Counted from the first letter of the stretch, positions 32,569 to 42,996 are shown. The stretch: DNA of 64,000 bases from JANXMY01 sp964251675 (GCA_964251675.1 CAXUKS010000001.1:220566-284565); one strand, 5' to 3'. Notes: generated by a model from the letters alone, not told the origin. Numbers and translations are program-made.

Positions 32569-34515
32569 TTACCCCCGCCGCCGCCGAATAAGGCCGATGG
32601 CCGATTGCAGCTCGCTCAGTTTCAGCAGCTTCGACACGAGGGCATAGACAGCAATCCCCGCCAGCCCTGCCGCGCTCAAGGTAATCAAGGCCGTCAGCTT
32701 GGCCGGGTAGATGCTGCCCTCAAAGGCTGTCTTGCAGACGGCCAACACCAGCCAGGTCACGGCGGACAGGGCCAGGGTTCCGGCCAGAATGCCGCCGACA
32801 CTGGACAGCAGGCGGCGCGTGTGCAGGCCGGACAGCCGCCCACGCAGCAGGAAGAACAGCGCGGTCATGTGAATGGCGGCAGCGAGACTCGTGGTGAGGC
32901 CCAGTTCCCAGACAGCGCGGCCTGCTCGAACGTCCAGCTCATCCTCTGCCGCGACGACAGCGAGGTTTTGGGCGTCCAGCCGCGTCTGCGCGTTGGTCAG
33001 CGCCGTTTGTGTCTGCAGGGCCAGAGCCGAAAGGCTGTTTCCGGCCTCGCTGAGAGTCGGCGCGGCGGACTGGCCCGCACCAGAGTCGGTCAGCGCGGAC
33101 TGCGCCTGCCCAATCTGCGTCTGAGCATCCAGCGTTGGCTGCACCAGCGGCTGAAGCAGGTACACTTGCTGGTCAAGAACACCCGCCTGCCGGGAGTAGG
33201 TCTCGACACGGGCCTTTACCCCTAGTACGGGCTTGACGACCCAGATGTTCATGCCGACAAACAGCACGGACACAATCGCCCCAGAGATGACCGGCACTTT
33301 GGAGTTTTGCAGGGCATAAAAGCCGCGTGTCAGGAGACTCTGGCAGGACCAAGCAAAGATGCCGAGGCTCAGCGCCCGGAGCGCGGAGGCTGTCACCAGC
33401 GTGTCGGCATGGGTGTATTTGCCGCCCTGCAGCAGAAACGTAATGATGGGTTCGGCCAGCAGGAGCATCAAGGCAGACGCGGGCACGGTCAGAAACAGGA
33501 TATTGCGGAGCGACTGGTTCATCGTCTTCCGCATCGCGCCCAGATTTTTGTCGGCGGCCTGGCTGGACAGCGTCGGGAACACGGCCAGCGCCATCGCCTG
33601 TGCGAAGATGCCAATCGGCAGCAGCATCAGGCGGTAGGCATTCATAATCGCCGTCGTGTCGCCGGGACCCAGGTACGACGCGAAGGCTTTGTTCACCATC
33701 TGGTCGATGTTCGGCAGCGAGACGCCGAGACCAATCGGCAGCAGCATTCGCCAGACCTTCATGGCGGCAGGGTGCGTCACATCGAGTGAGGGACGCAGCT
33801 TGACGCCCAGCCGCAGGACGGCCATATACGGCAGCAGGAAGTTTCCCAGAAACGCTCCGCCGATGGCTCCCCAGACGAGGCCCTCAATGGCGCGGTCGGG
33901 GCCGAGCAGACGGGCAAAAATCGGACGCAGGAGGACGCCGCCCAGGATGATGCCGGAGTTGTAGATGACCGGGCCAAGCGCGGGGATCAGAAACTGCTTG
34001 CGGGAGTACAGCACGCCCATCATCAGGCCGCCCAGAAAGAAGAAAAGCTGCGCGGGAAGCAGCACGCGGGTCAGCGGCACGGCCAGGCCAATGGTGTAGG
34101 CGTCAAAACCGGGGTTCAGCCAGACCGTCAGCGCATGGGCATTGATCCACATCGCGCAGATCAGCAGGCCGATAAAAACAAAAATGGCAGACGCCACCAC
34201 CGACACCGTTTTATCAGCGGCTTTATCCCGCCCCTGCTGCCGGTACTCGGTCAAAATGGGGACAATCGTGGACGACAGCGCCCCGCTTTGCAGCAGGTAA
34301 AACAGCAGGTCGGGGACGGTGAAAGCTGCGTTATAGGCGTCGGTCTGCGGGCCGCGCCCGAAGTAGTGCGAGATGATGGCGTCTCGCGCCACGCCCAGAA
34401 CACGCGACAGCAGCACCGTCACCATCATCAGTGCAGTCGCCCGTGCGATGCCCGACGGCTTGTTCCCTTCCCCATCGGAAGAGGCGGCAGGCGGTCTAAC
34501 AATTGTGGAGGCCAT
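32569..34515 (-). CDS. murJ: Lipid II flippase MurJ with a ~100-residue insertion
   Basis: MurJ flips lipid II across the inner membrane. The protein has 648 residues against a usual 510-550. The N-terminal core is normal (TVLLSRVLGVARDAIIS...GPQTDAYNAAFTVPDLLF). After residue 430 (WVVKPVLGV) a soluble, Gln/Ala/Ser-rich, coiled-coil-like stretch of about 100 residues intervenes. The family sequence resumes at ELGLTTSLAAAIHM (about 537). The insertion is in frame and has normal composition, so the gene looks functional. A TATACT box seven bases before the ATG predicts a leaderless mRNA. Confidence 0.93.
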   Translation of the reverse strand: MASTIVRPPAASSDGEGNKPSGIARATALMMVTVLLSRVLGVARDAIISHYFGRGPQTDAYNAAFTVPDLLFYLLQSGALSSTIVPILTEYRQQGRDKAADKTVSVVASAIFVFIGLLICAMWINAHALTVWLNPGFDAYTIGLAVPLTRVLLPAQLFFFLGGLMMGVLYSRKQFLIPALGPVIYNSGIILGGVLLRPIFARLLGPDRAIEGLVWGAIGGAFLGNFLLPYMAVLRLGVKLRPSLDVTHPAAMKVWRMLLPIGLGVSLPNIDQMVNKAFASYLGPGDTTAIMNAYRLMLLPIGIFAQAMALAVFPTLSSQAADKNLGAMRKTMNQSLRNILFLTVPASALMLLLAEPIITFLLQGGKYTHADTLVTASALRALSLGIFAWSCQSLLTRGFYALQNSKVPVISGAIVSVLFVGMNIWVVKPVLGVKARVETYSRQAGVLDQQVYLLQPLVQPTLDAQTQIGQAQSALTDSGAGQSAAPTLSEAGNSLSALALQTQTALTNAQTRLDAQNLAVVAAEDELDVRAGRAVWELGLTTSLAAAIHMTALFFLLRGRLSGLHTRRLLSSVGGILAGTLALSAVTWLVLAVCKTAFEGSIYPAKLTALITLSAAGLAGIAVYALVSKLLKLSELQSAIGLIRRRRG

Positions 34516-34522
34516 AGGCCCT

Positions 34523-34528
34523 AGTATA
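34523..34528 (-). promoter_or_regulatory. -10 box of murJ (leaderless)
   Basis: TATACT on the minus strand ends seven bases before the murJ ATG. It is divergent from the csoR promoter about 60 bases away. Confidence 0.55.
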
Positions 34529-34569
34529 CGGTTCTTGGGACCAGTCTGTCAACTGATACGAGTTTGCTT

Positions 34570-34590
34570 TATACCCTTGGGGGGTATACT
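34570..34590 (+). promoter_or_regulatory. CsoR operator overlapping the csoR -10 box
   Basis: TATACCC-TTGG-GGGGTATA (34570-34588) is the G-tract palindrome typical of CsoR operators. The -10 box TATACT (34585-34590) overlaps its right end and lies five bases before the csoR ATG, so repressor binding would block RNA polymerase. Confidence 0.88.
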
Positions 34591-34595
34591 CTGCT

Positions 34596-34886
34596 ATGAC
34601 TGATAATTCCCGGCGGGACCTCAAGGCCCGCGCCAGCCGTCTTTCCGGGCAGGTCGCGGGCATCGGGCGCATGATAGAGGAAGACCGCTACTGCGTGGAC
34701 ATTCTGCACCAGATCGCCGCCGCCCGGTCCGCGCTGGACGCGCTGGGCCTGAAGCTGCTGACCGAGCATCTGGAGTCGTGCGTTCTGGGCCACGGCACGC
34801 CATCGGCCCATGCCGACATGGAAGCGATGAGCCGGGAGCAGCTTTTAGAAGAAGTGCGAACGGTACTCGCCGGGTTTTTGAAATAA
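34596..34886 (+). CDS. csoR: Copper-sensing repressor CsoR
   Basis: 96-residue all-helical repressor that releases DNA on binding Cu(I). Ligands follow the C-H-C pattern of true CsoR: C33 in RYCVDIL, H58 and C62 in TEHLESC. The N-terminal basic region KARASRLSGQVAGIGRMI is typical. The operator and promoter lie immediately upstream, and the start is probably leaderless. It heads the csoR-copZ-copA operon (gaps of 15 and 9 bases). FrmR or RcnR are excluded by the ligand set. Confidence 0.95.
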   Translation: MTDNSRRDLKARASRLSGQVAGIGRMIEEDRYCVDILHQIAAARSALDALGLKLLTEHLESCVLGHGTPSAHADMEAMSREQLLEEVRTVLAGFLK

Positions 34887-34901
34887 GAAAGACGACAGAG
34901 T

Positions 34902-35114
34902 ATGCAAACCATGACACTGAACATCGAAGGAATGTCCTGCGAGATGTGCGTCGGACACGTCACGCGGGCATTGTCGGGGCTGGACGGCGTGCAGTCTGCG
35001 GCGGTCAGCCTGCCGCAAAAGACCGCTGTGGTCACCTATGACCCCGCCCGCGTCAGCCTCGGGCAGATGGCGGAAGCTGTGGAAGAAGAAGGCTACGCGG
35101 CAGCGCGAACATAG
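34902..35114 (+). CDS. copZ: Copper chaperone CopZ
   Basis: 70-residue heavy-metal-associated (HMA) domain protein carrying Cu(I) to the CopA pump. The metal site is GMSCEMC (Cys13, Cys16), within a normal ferredoxin-like fold ending EGYAAART. It starts 15 bases after csoR and ends nine bases before copA. Confidence 0.94.
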   Translation: MQTMTLNIEGMSCEMCVGHVTRALSGLDGVQSAAVSLPQKTAVVTYDPARVSLGQMAEAVEEEGYAAART

Positions 35115-35123
35115 AAAAACACC

Positions 35124-37292
<2,169 letters not shown>

Positions 37293-37316
37293 GAGATACC
37301 CCGGAGACATAGCGCC

Positions 37317-38459
37317 TTATCGGGGGCGGGGGGATTCCTGCGCTGCGCTTCCAATGACGAGAACGTCGATGCCGCGCACCCGCTGAATGAGCTTGTTGAT
37401 CACAGAGCCATGCACGAATTCCTGCCAGCCGCTGCGGCCTGAATGGCCGATGACGATCTCCGTAACCTGGTGCTCGCGGGCATAGGAAGCCAGCGCCTCC
37501 GCGATGTCCGGGCCGCTGATATGCTCAATCGGGATATTCAGGCGCGAGGCCAGCGCGAAATCGGCATCTAGGACCAGCTGCTGATCCGGGGTAATCTTGT
37601 CGGTCGCCACATAGACCGCCACGATGTCGCCGCGCAGGAAGCGGGCGATCCGCCAGCCCCGACGCAGAAGGCGGTCCGAAAACTTATCAGGCGAGATACA
37701 GACCATGATTTTCTCGCGGGTCTGCCAGGGTTCCGAGACGGCATTCTCGGCGCGGAACGTCTGCACCGAGCGGTCCACCTCGCCCGCCACTTCGCGCAGG
37801 GCGATCTCGCGCAGGGCGGACAGGCTGCCCTCGGTGAAGAAATTGGACAGCGCCTGCGGGACCTTCTCTGACGCATAAATATCTCCCCGCTCCAGGCGGT
37901 GGATCAGTGTGCGCGGCGTGATGTCGATGCTGATCAGCTCGTCTGCCATGCCCAGCACCCAGTCCGGGACGGTCTCCCGGACTTTGATCCCCGTGATCTG
38001 CTGCACCGTGTCGCTGAGCGACTCCAGATGCTGCACATTCAGCGCGGACAAAACATTGATGCCTGCCGCCAGCAGGTCCAGCACATCTTCATAGCGTTTG
38101 GCATGGGTGCTGCCGGGAACATTGGTGTGGGCCAGCTCGTCCACCACCACCCACTGCGGGGCGCGGGCGAGGATGGCATCCAGGTCCATCTCTTCAAAGC
38201 TTGCGCCTTTATAGGTGACTTTGCGGCGCGGGACAAATTCCAGATCGCCGATTTGCGCCTCTGTGCCCGCTCGTCCATGCGTTTCCACAAAGCCGATGAC
38301 GACATCCTGCCCGCGCTCTGATTTGCGCCGGTTGGCCTCGGACAGCATTTCGTAGGTTTTGCCCACGCCCGCCGCAAAGCCGAGAAAGAGTTTCAAGCGG
38401 CCCCGCTTTACAGAGGTGTCTTCGGGGAAAGAGTCCGTTTGTTGATCGTAAGGCGTCAT
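37317..38459 (-). CDS. Kinase-less KdpD-like protein (KdpD N-domain + USP domain)
   Basis: 380 residues from the ATG at 38459. The KdpD N-terminal domain is complete: RGRLKLFLGFAAGVGKTYEM (Walker A), WVVVDELAHTN (Walker B), GSTHAKRYEDVLDLL. A universal-stress-type domain follows (IMVCISPDKFSDRLLRRG...VIGHSGRSGW), as in full KdpD. The membrane helices, GAF and histidine kinase are all missing, and no kdpFABC or kdpE is near. Such short forms are known in other bacteria; it may sense potassium or c-di-AMP, as reported for KdpD USP domains. A TAAACT box seven bases upstream suggests leaderless expression. Confidence 0.88.
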   Translation of the reverse strand: MTPYDQQTDSFPEDTSVKRGRLKLFLGFAAGVGKTYEMLSEANRRKSERGQDVVIGFVETHGRAGTEAQIGDLEFVPRRKVTYKGASFEEMDLDAILARAPQWVVVDELAHTNVPGSTHAKRYEDVLDLLAAGINVLSALNVQHLESLSDTVQQITGIKVRETVPDWVLGMADELISIDITPRTLIHRLERGDIYASEKVPQALSNFFTEGSLSALREIALREVAGEVDRSVQTFRAENAVSEPWQTREKIMVCISPDKFSDRLLRRGWRIARFLRGDIVAVYVATDKITPDQQLVLDADFALASRLNIPIEHISGPDIAEALASYAREHQVTEIVIGHSGRSGWQEFVHGSVINKLIQRVRGIDVLVIGSAAQESPRPR

Positions 38460-38466
38460 TAGACTT

Positions 38467-38472
38467 AGTTTA
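38467..38472 (-). promoter_or_regulatory. Possible -10 box of the KdpD-like gene
   Basis: TAAACT on the minus strand, seven bases before the ATG at 38459. Weaker than the other leaderless candidates. Confidence 0.4.
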
Positions 38473-38506
38473 CCCCGGTCTCCGCAGAAAGAAGGCACAG
38501 TCGCCC

Positions 38507-39208
38507 ATGACAGTCAGCGTGATTATTCCTGCGCTCAACGAGCGCGGCGGCCTGCCGGACACAGTGGCACGGGTGCAGGCGTGTCTGCCGAAAGCACAAA
38601 TCGTGGTGGCCGACGGCGGCAGCACGGACGGAATGCGGAAGTGGATTTTGGAGTGCCCTGCCCTTCTGCTGACAGATGCGGCGCGTGGGCGCGGGCCGCA
38701 GATGAACGCCGGGGCAGCGGCGTCGGACAGCGACGTGCTGCTGTTTCTGCACGCGGACTGCCTTCTGCCCGCAGAGGCCGGGGCGCAGATTACACTGGCA
38801 TTGTCCGACCCGGCCACCATTGGCGGGGCTTTCCGCGTCCGCTTTCCTGACCGCAGCGGGGCGGCGATGCACCGGCTGGCGCGGCTGATCAACTTCCGTT
38901 CCCGGCTGGTCTGCGAGGCGACGGGGGATCAGGCCATCTTCGTGCGCCGGGCGGCGTTTGAAGCGGCGGGCGGCTTCCCGGCGTGGCCGCTGTTTGAGGA
39001 CATGGCGCTGGTGTCCAAATTGAAGCGGCAGGGACGGTTCCGCGTGCTGCCTGCCGCCGTGACGATCTCGCCGCGCCGGTGGGAAGCACACGGCGTCTGG
39101 CGGGCCTCGCTCCTGATGTGCCTGCTGTATGTCGGCTACAAACTGGGGGTCGCGCCAAAGACGCTCAAGCGGTGGTTCGTGGATGTGCGCCCCCCGCGTT
39201 CAGGATAG
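38507..39208 (+). CDS. TIGR04283-type glycosyltransferase (arsenosugar-associated)
   Basis: 233-residue GT-A family 2 enzyme. It starts MTVSVIIPALNERGGLPDTV, with the nucleotide-sugar site VVADGGSTDG and the metal-binding-type LLFLHADCLLP (DxD replaced by HAD, common in this subfamily). GDQAIFVRRAAFEAAGGFP and FEDMAL follow. This subfamily is named for co-occurrence with arsenosugar genes, and the TIGR04282 partner and arsS lie just beyond. The C-terminal helix LLMCLLYVGYKLGVAPK may touch the membrane. Its TAG stop touches the inverted repeat that begins at 39208. Confidence 0.88.
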   Translation: MTVSVIIPALNERGGLPDTVARVQACLPKAQIVVADGGSTDGMRKWILECPALLLTDAARGRGPQMNAGAAASDSDVLLFLHADCLLPAEAGAQITLALSDPATIGGAFRVRFPDRSGAAMHRLARLINFRSRLVCEATGDQAIFVRRAAFEAAGGFPAWPLFEDMALVSKLKRQGRFRVLPAAVTISPRRWEAHGVWRASLLMCLLYVGYKLGVAPKTLKRWFVDVRPPRSG

Positions 39209-39346
39209 GAGACCTACCCCCTTGCTTCGCAGGGTCCTCCCTAAAGAGAAGATTAGGAGCCAGAAAAGACCATAGGCAGAGGCCAGCGTGTTTTGTCCGT
39301 ATCCTTTCTTTAAGAAGGACCCTGCGAAGCAAGGTGGTAGGTCTCC
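39208..39346. repeat. REPIN-like inverted repeat (family D), copy 1
   Basis: Arms 39208-39246 and 39308-39346 are inverted copies of GGAGACCTACCNCCTTGCTT and CGCAGGGTCCT. The centre contains CAGAGG...GTGTTTTGTCC, which matches, in reverse, the centre of the copy at 56692-56825. The right arm encodes the last residues of the convergent TIGR04282 gene. Confidence 0.9.
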
Positions 39347-39996
39347 CATTCCTCCAGCCACCGCGCCGTTGCCGGGGCGCGAACACGCGCCTCAGCCTTT
39401 GCTTCCATCTCCCAGCGCAGGCGCTCCAAATCTTCAGGCGTATCGATGTCGTACCACGGCGGCAGGAAACGGACGGAGTGACCGTGACGGCGGGCGTTTT
39501 CGGCGGTCTGGGCCAGCACTTCGGCGGTGCTCCATTCCACGTCAGCAAACAGCTCCGGGAGGGGGCAGTGCGTGCCGAGCAGGTAAAAGCCGCCGTCTTC
39601 AGTTGGCCCCAGCACCACGTCACTGCTGGATAGCAGAGTGAGGGCCTGTGTCAGGTAAGATGGGGGCAGTGTGGGGCTGTCCGTGCCGATGACCAGCAGT
39701 GGCCCAAAGCCAAGCGCCGCCGCGTCGGCCATTGCCCCGGCGAGCCTGTCGCCGAGTCGCCTGCCCCGCTGCGAGGTCCATTGCAAATTGGTGGGCAGGA
39801 GCAGCTCCAAAAGAGCGCGGCCCTCGGCAGGCGCATAAGCAATCAGCACTTCGGCGACGGCGCGGGCGTTTTGGGCAACATCAGCGGCAAAGGCGGCGGC
39901 GAGAGTGGCGGCGTCTTCAGGCGGTAAAAGCAGGCGCGTTTTGACCGTGCCGGGCACGGGCGCTTTAACCATCACAACAATAACAGGACGGCTCAT
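39310..39996 (-). CDS. TIGR04282-type glycosyltransferase (arsenosugar-associated)
   Basis: 228-residue cofC/MobA-like nucleotidyl- or glycosyltransferase-fold protein. It starts VIVVMVKAPVPGTVKTRLL, with LLVIGTDSPTLPPSYL and GPTEDGGFYLLG as in the subfamily. It starts in an ATGA overlap with arsS. The final residues ETYHLASQGPS and the TAA are encoded by the right arm of the family-D repeat, so the natural stop was replaced or lost when the repeat arrived. The catalytic core is unaffected. Confidence 0.88.
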   Translation of the reverse strand: MSRPVIVVMVKAPVPGTVKTRLLLPPEDAATLAAAFAADVAQNARAVAEVLIAYAPAEGRALLELLLPTNLQWTSQRGRRLGDRLAGAMADAAALGFGPLLVIGTDSPTLPPSYLTQALTLLSSSDVVLGPTEDGGFYLLGTHCPLPELFADVEWSTAEVLAQTAENARRHGHSVRFLPPWYDIDTPEDLERLRWEMEAKAEARVRAPATARWLEEWETYHLASQGPS

Positions 39997-40984
39997 GCGA
40001 CCGCGCCGCCGCAGGACGACCCGGCCCCGGCAGTGCAGCCGAGGCAGTGGTCACCGGTCATCACCCGGCGCGTCTCCAATGCCGTCGCGTCAAAGTCGCG
40101 GATGTGGCGCGGAGACGCTTTGCCGACCGGCAGCTCCAGCATTTGATTGAAGTCGCAGTCGTACAGAAAGCCGTCGTAGCTGACACTGACCAGCGAGCGG
40201 CACATGACGCTCTCGGCAGCCGCCGGGTTGAACGCTCCGGTCAGCTTGTCCATATACTTGTCGTAGTTATGCGTGCGCTGTAAAAAGTGCTTAAAGCGGG
40301 CGATGGGCATATTTGTAATCGTGAACAAATGACTAAACACAATGCCATAGCGTTTTGCCAGCTCGGTTTTATATTCGGCTTCCATCGCGGCCTGGTCGGG
40401 CGGCAGAAATGCCCCGGTGGGGTTATAAACCAAGTTCAGTTCCAGCCCCGTGCCGGGCTGCCCGTAGCCCAAGCTGTTCAGCAGGCGCAGGCCGTCGATG
40501 CTCTGCGCGAACACGCCCCCGCCCCGCTGGGCATCCGTGCGGTCAGCCAGATAATACGGCAGCGAGGCCACGACTTCCGCCCGGCTGTCCGCGAGAAACC
40601 GGGCGGTGTCTTCCTGTCCGGGCAGGAACAGCACGGTCAGATTGCAGCGGTCTATGACGCTTCGGCCAAGCTCCCGCGCCGACTGGACCAAATAGCGAAA
40701 GTTCGCATTTAGCTCCGGCGCTCCGCCCGTAATATCCAGCGTCCGAATGCCGGGGCTGCGCCTCAAAGCCTCAACAACGAGTTCCGCCGTCTCGCGGCTC
40801 ATTTCTTCGGTGCGGTTCGGCCCNNNNNNNNNNCGGCGTCCACATGGCAGTGCTTGCAGGCCTGGTTGCAGCGTTTGCCGACATTGATTTGAAGCGTGTC
40901 CACGCGCACGGCGGACAGCGGAAACTGCCCGGCCTGCATCAGCGCACTGTCAAAGGCCGAGCGGGCGAGCGGCAGAGGAAGCAT
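39993..40984 (-). CDS. arsS: Arsenosugar biosynthesis radical SAM protein ArsS (interrupted by assembly gap)
   Basis: Radical SAM enzyme proposed to attach the adenosyl/ribosyl moiety to dimethylarsenate in arsenosugar synthesis. The N-terminal part (from ATG 40984) has the cluster motif C39-x3-C43-x2-C46 (KRCNQACKHCHVDA). The rest (GPNRTEE onward to GCTAGAGSSCGG) is in another frame because ten N separate the two parts. The family expects HVDA-GPNRTE directly joined. The start overlaps the AhpD-like stop (TGATG) and the stop overlaps the next start (ATGA). arsM is not in the window. Confidence 0.9.
40824..40833. other. Assembly gap of ten N inside arsS
   Basis: The only ambiguous bases in the window. 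Flanks read, on the minus strand, GACGCCG then GGGCCGAAC. The conserved protein sequence suggests these ends abut or overlap by one G, so no real sequence is likely missing. Confidence 0.95.
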
Positions 40985-41316
40985 CACATGCTCACCTTGT
41001 CTACCGAGTTCAGGGCTTGCAGGCCGTGGATGAGCGTTGCGCCGCCCCGGATGCCGCTGGCAACATGAATGGCTTCGGTCATCTGCTCCAGGTTTGAGCC
41101 GGTTTCCAGGCACGTTTGCGCGAATGAATCGATGCAGTATGGGCAGGGGATAGCATGGGCGACGGCAAGGCCAATGAGCGCCTTTTCGCGCTTCGTGAGC
41201 GCCCCTTCTTCGAGGGTCGCCTGGTAGTAGCCAAAGAACTTTTCCATCAAATCAGGCCGCTCGCGCCCCATCTGGGCAAACCGGGCCAGATCTTCTTCAT
41301 TGTAGTAGCTTGTCAT
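40984..41316 (-). CDS. AhpD-like carboxymuconolactone-decarboxylase-family protein (arsenosugar-associated)
   Basis: 110 residues from ATG 41316. All-helical AhpD fold with the redox pair C58-x-x-C61 in IPCPYCIDSF and a following helix QTCLETGSNLEQMTEAIHVA. This matches the peroxidase-like subfamily linked with arsenosugar genes (TIGR04169). It is 59 bases after the flavoprotein gene and overlaps arsS. It may supply thiol-redox or arsenic-reduction steps; the exact reaction is not established. Confidence 0.85.
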   Translation of the reverse strand: MTSYYNEEDLARFAQMGRERPDLMEKFFGYYQATLEEGALTKREKALIGLAVAHAIPCPYCIDSFAQTCLETGSNLEQMTEAIHVASGIRGGATLIHGLQALNSVDKVSM

Positions 41317-41375
41317 AAAATAATTGCTTTCTGCGGCGCGAGGGAACCGGCACTCAAAGTGCCGGTTAGCCATCT

Positions 41376-42899
41376 TTACTCGTTTTCAGCTCGCGTTTGT
41401 TTCCATACGCTCAGGCCCAAACCGACGGCCAGTGCCCCGAACAGGCAGGCGGCCAGCTTGTTCTCACGCGGGCGGACTGTCTGCACATAGGTTTTGAGCG
41501 CCGTTTTGACGACCGGCTCCTGCGCCTTGCGCTCGTACCATCGCTGGGCGACGTGCTGGCAGGCCAGGGACAGCGTCGGGTAGATATGGATCATGTCGGC
41601 AATCGTGCGAAGGGGTAATCCCTGCTCCATCGCCAGTATCCACTCCTGCGCCAGCTCACCGGAGCGAACACCGAGGATGTGGACGCCGAGGATTTTGCCG
41701 GTCGGTCCCTGCGTCAAAACTTTGATCAGCCCCCGCGTGTCGCCGTCGGTGGTGGCCCGGTCATTCTGAGCAAAGGGCTGTTTATAGACTTCGTAGGCTG
41801 TGCCTTCGGCTATCAGGTCTTCTTCCGTCTGGCCGATGTGCGTCGATTCGGGATCGGTGAACGTCGTCCACGGGCGCAGACGAAACGAGGCAGTGGACTG
41901 GCCGGGGAAAACGATGTTGCGGACAACAAGCTTGGCTTCATATTCAGCCAGGTGCGAAAACTGATCGTGGCCCAGCAAGTCCCCGCAGGCGTAGATATGC
42001 GGCGCGGACGTCCGAAGCCGCTCATCGGTGAACACGCTTTTGTCGCCGTAGGTGACGCCCGCCCGTTCCAACTCCAATCCTTCTGTGTTGGGCCGCCGCC
42101 CGATGCCAACCAAAATCTGGTCAAAGCCGACTTCGCGGGTCTGCGTTCCCTGCCGCAGCACGGCGACGCGCCCGGCCCCGCCCGGCCAGACTTCGGCCAG
42201 GGTCGTGTTCAGGCGGATGTCGATGCCGTCTTCCCGCAGATACGTTTCCAGCAAACGCCCCATTTCGGCGTCGTCCTGCGGCAGGAGTCGGTCCCCGCGC
42301 TGCACGAGTGTCACGCGGCTGCCAAGCAGGGCGAATGCCTGCGCCGCTTCGACGCCATTGGGGCCGCCGCCGACCACCAGCAGGCGCTCGGGAACTTCAT
42401 CGAGGTCAAACACGCTTTGATTGGTAAGATAGCTGCCGTCCGGCAGTCCAGGCACATCGGGCGTCTTCGGGCTTGAGCCAGTCGCTAAGATGAAATTCGC
42501 CGCCGTAATACTCTGGCCGTCCAGAGTCAGCGTGTGCGGGTCGGTAAACCGGGCGCTGCCGTGCCTGATTTTCACGCCGTTATCTGTGAGCAGCTTGGTC
42601 GTCGCGTCGGCCTCGGCAACGGCAGTGATGGTCTGCCGGACATGAGCCATCACGCCAGACGTGTCGGCACGGGTCAGCGATTGCCTGGTCAGCCCCACGC
42701 GGTCCGCCTCGCGGATGGTGCGGGCGACTTTAGCGGCATGAAGAAGCGCCTTGCTCGGCACGCAGCCAGTGTTCAGGCACTCGCCGCCCATTTTGCCCTT
42801 TTCTATCAGCAGCACCCGCAGGCCAAGTGCCCCGGCCATGACGCCGGAGACGATGCCCGCCGAGCCGCCGCCGAGAATGATCAAATCGTAATCGTACAT
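41376..42899 (-). CDS. Mercuric-reductase-like FAD/NAD(P) disulfide oxidoreductase with C-terminal helix
   Basis: 507 residues. FAD motif DYDLIILGGGSAGIVSGVMA; redox pair C41 and C46 in GGECLNTGCVPSKAL; NAD motif LLVVGGGPNGVEAAQAFALLG; C-terminal dimer domain (HILGVRSGELAQE). The last 30 residues form a membrane helix (LAACLFGALAVGLGLSVW). It lacks the N-terminal HMA domain and C-terminal Cys pair of MerA. Neighbour to arsenosugar genes, it is a candidate electron donor there. It is not the E3 of PDH on context, though that cannot be excluded. Confidence 0.87.
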   Translation of the reverse strand: MYDYDLIILGGGSAGIVSGVMAGALGLRVLLIEKGKMGGECLNTGCVPSKALLHAAKVARTIREADRVGLTRQSLTRADTSGVMAHVRQTITAVAEADATTKLLTDNGVKIRHGSARFTDPHTLTLDGQSITAANFILATGSSPKTPDVPGLPDGSYLTNQSVFDLDEVPERLLVVGGGPNGVEAAQAFALLGSRVTLVQRGDRLLPQDDAEMGRLLETYLREDGIDIRLNTTLAEVWPGGAGRVAVLRQGTQTREVGFDQILVGIGRRPNTEGLELERAGVTYGDKSVFTDERLRTSAPHIYACGDLLGHDQFSHLAEYEAKLVVRNIVFPGQSTASFRLRPWTTFTDPESTHIGQTEEDLIAEGTAYEVYKQPFAQNDRATTDGDTRGLIKVLTQGPTGKILGVHILGVRSGELAQEWILAMEQGLPLRTIADMIHIYPTLSLACQHVAQRWYERKAQEPVVKTALKTYVQTVRPRENKLAACLFGALAVGLGLSVWKQTRAENE

Positions 42900-42945
42900 A
42901 ACCTGTTATGGCCTGAACCGAGGCTGCCGAAACACATTCGGCCAA

Positions 42946-42975
42946 GTGCCCGTAAAGAAAGTGCCCGTAAAGCAG
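42946..42975. repeat. Short tandem repeat upstream of the TlpA gene
   Basis: GTGCCCGTAAAG occurs twice in tandem with a 15-base period just before the thioredoxin-like gene. It may arise from slippage or be a binding site. Confidence 0.5.
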
Positions 42976-42996
42976 GCTGAAAGGAAGGGCAGACCG

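Noticed and set aside
41376..42899. Dihydrolipoamide dehydrogenase (E3) for the PDH complex
   Set aside because: It is 30 kb from the pdh operon, carries a C-terminal membrane helix and sits in the arsenosugar cluster. A role as E3 cannot be fully excluded.
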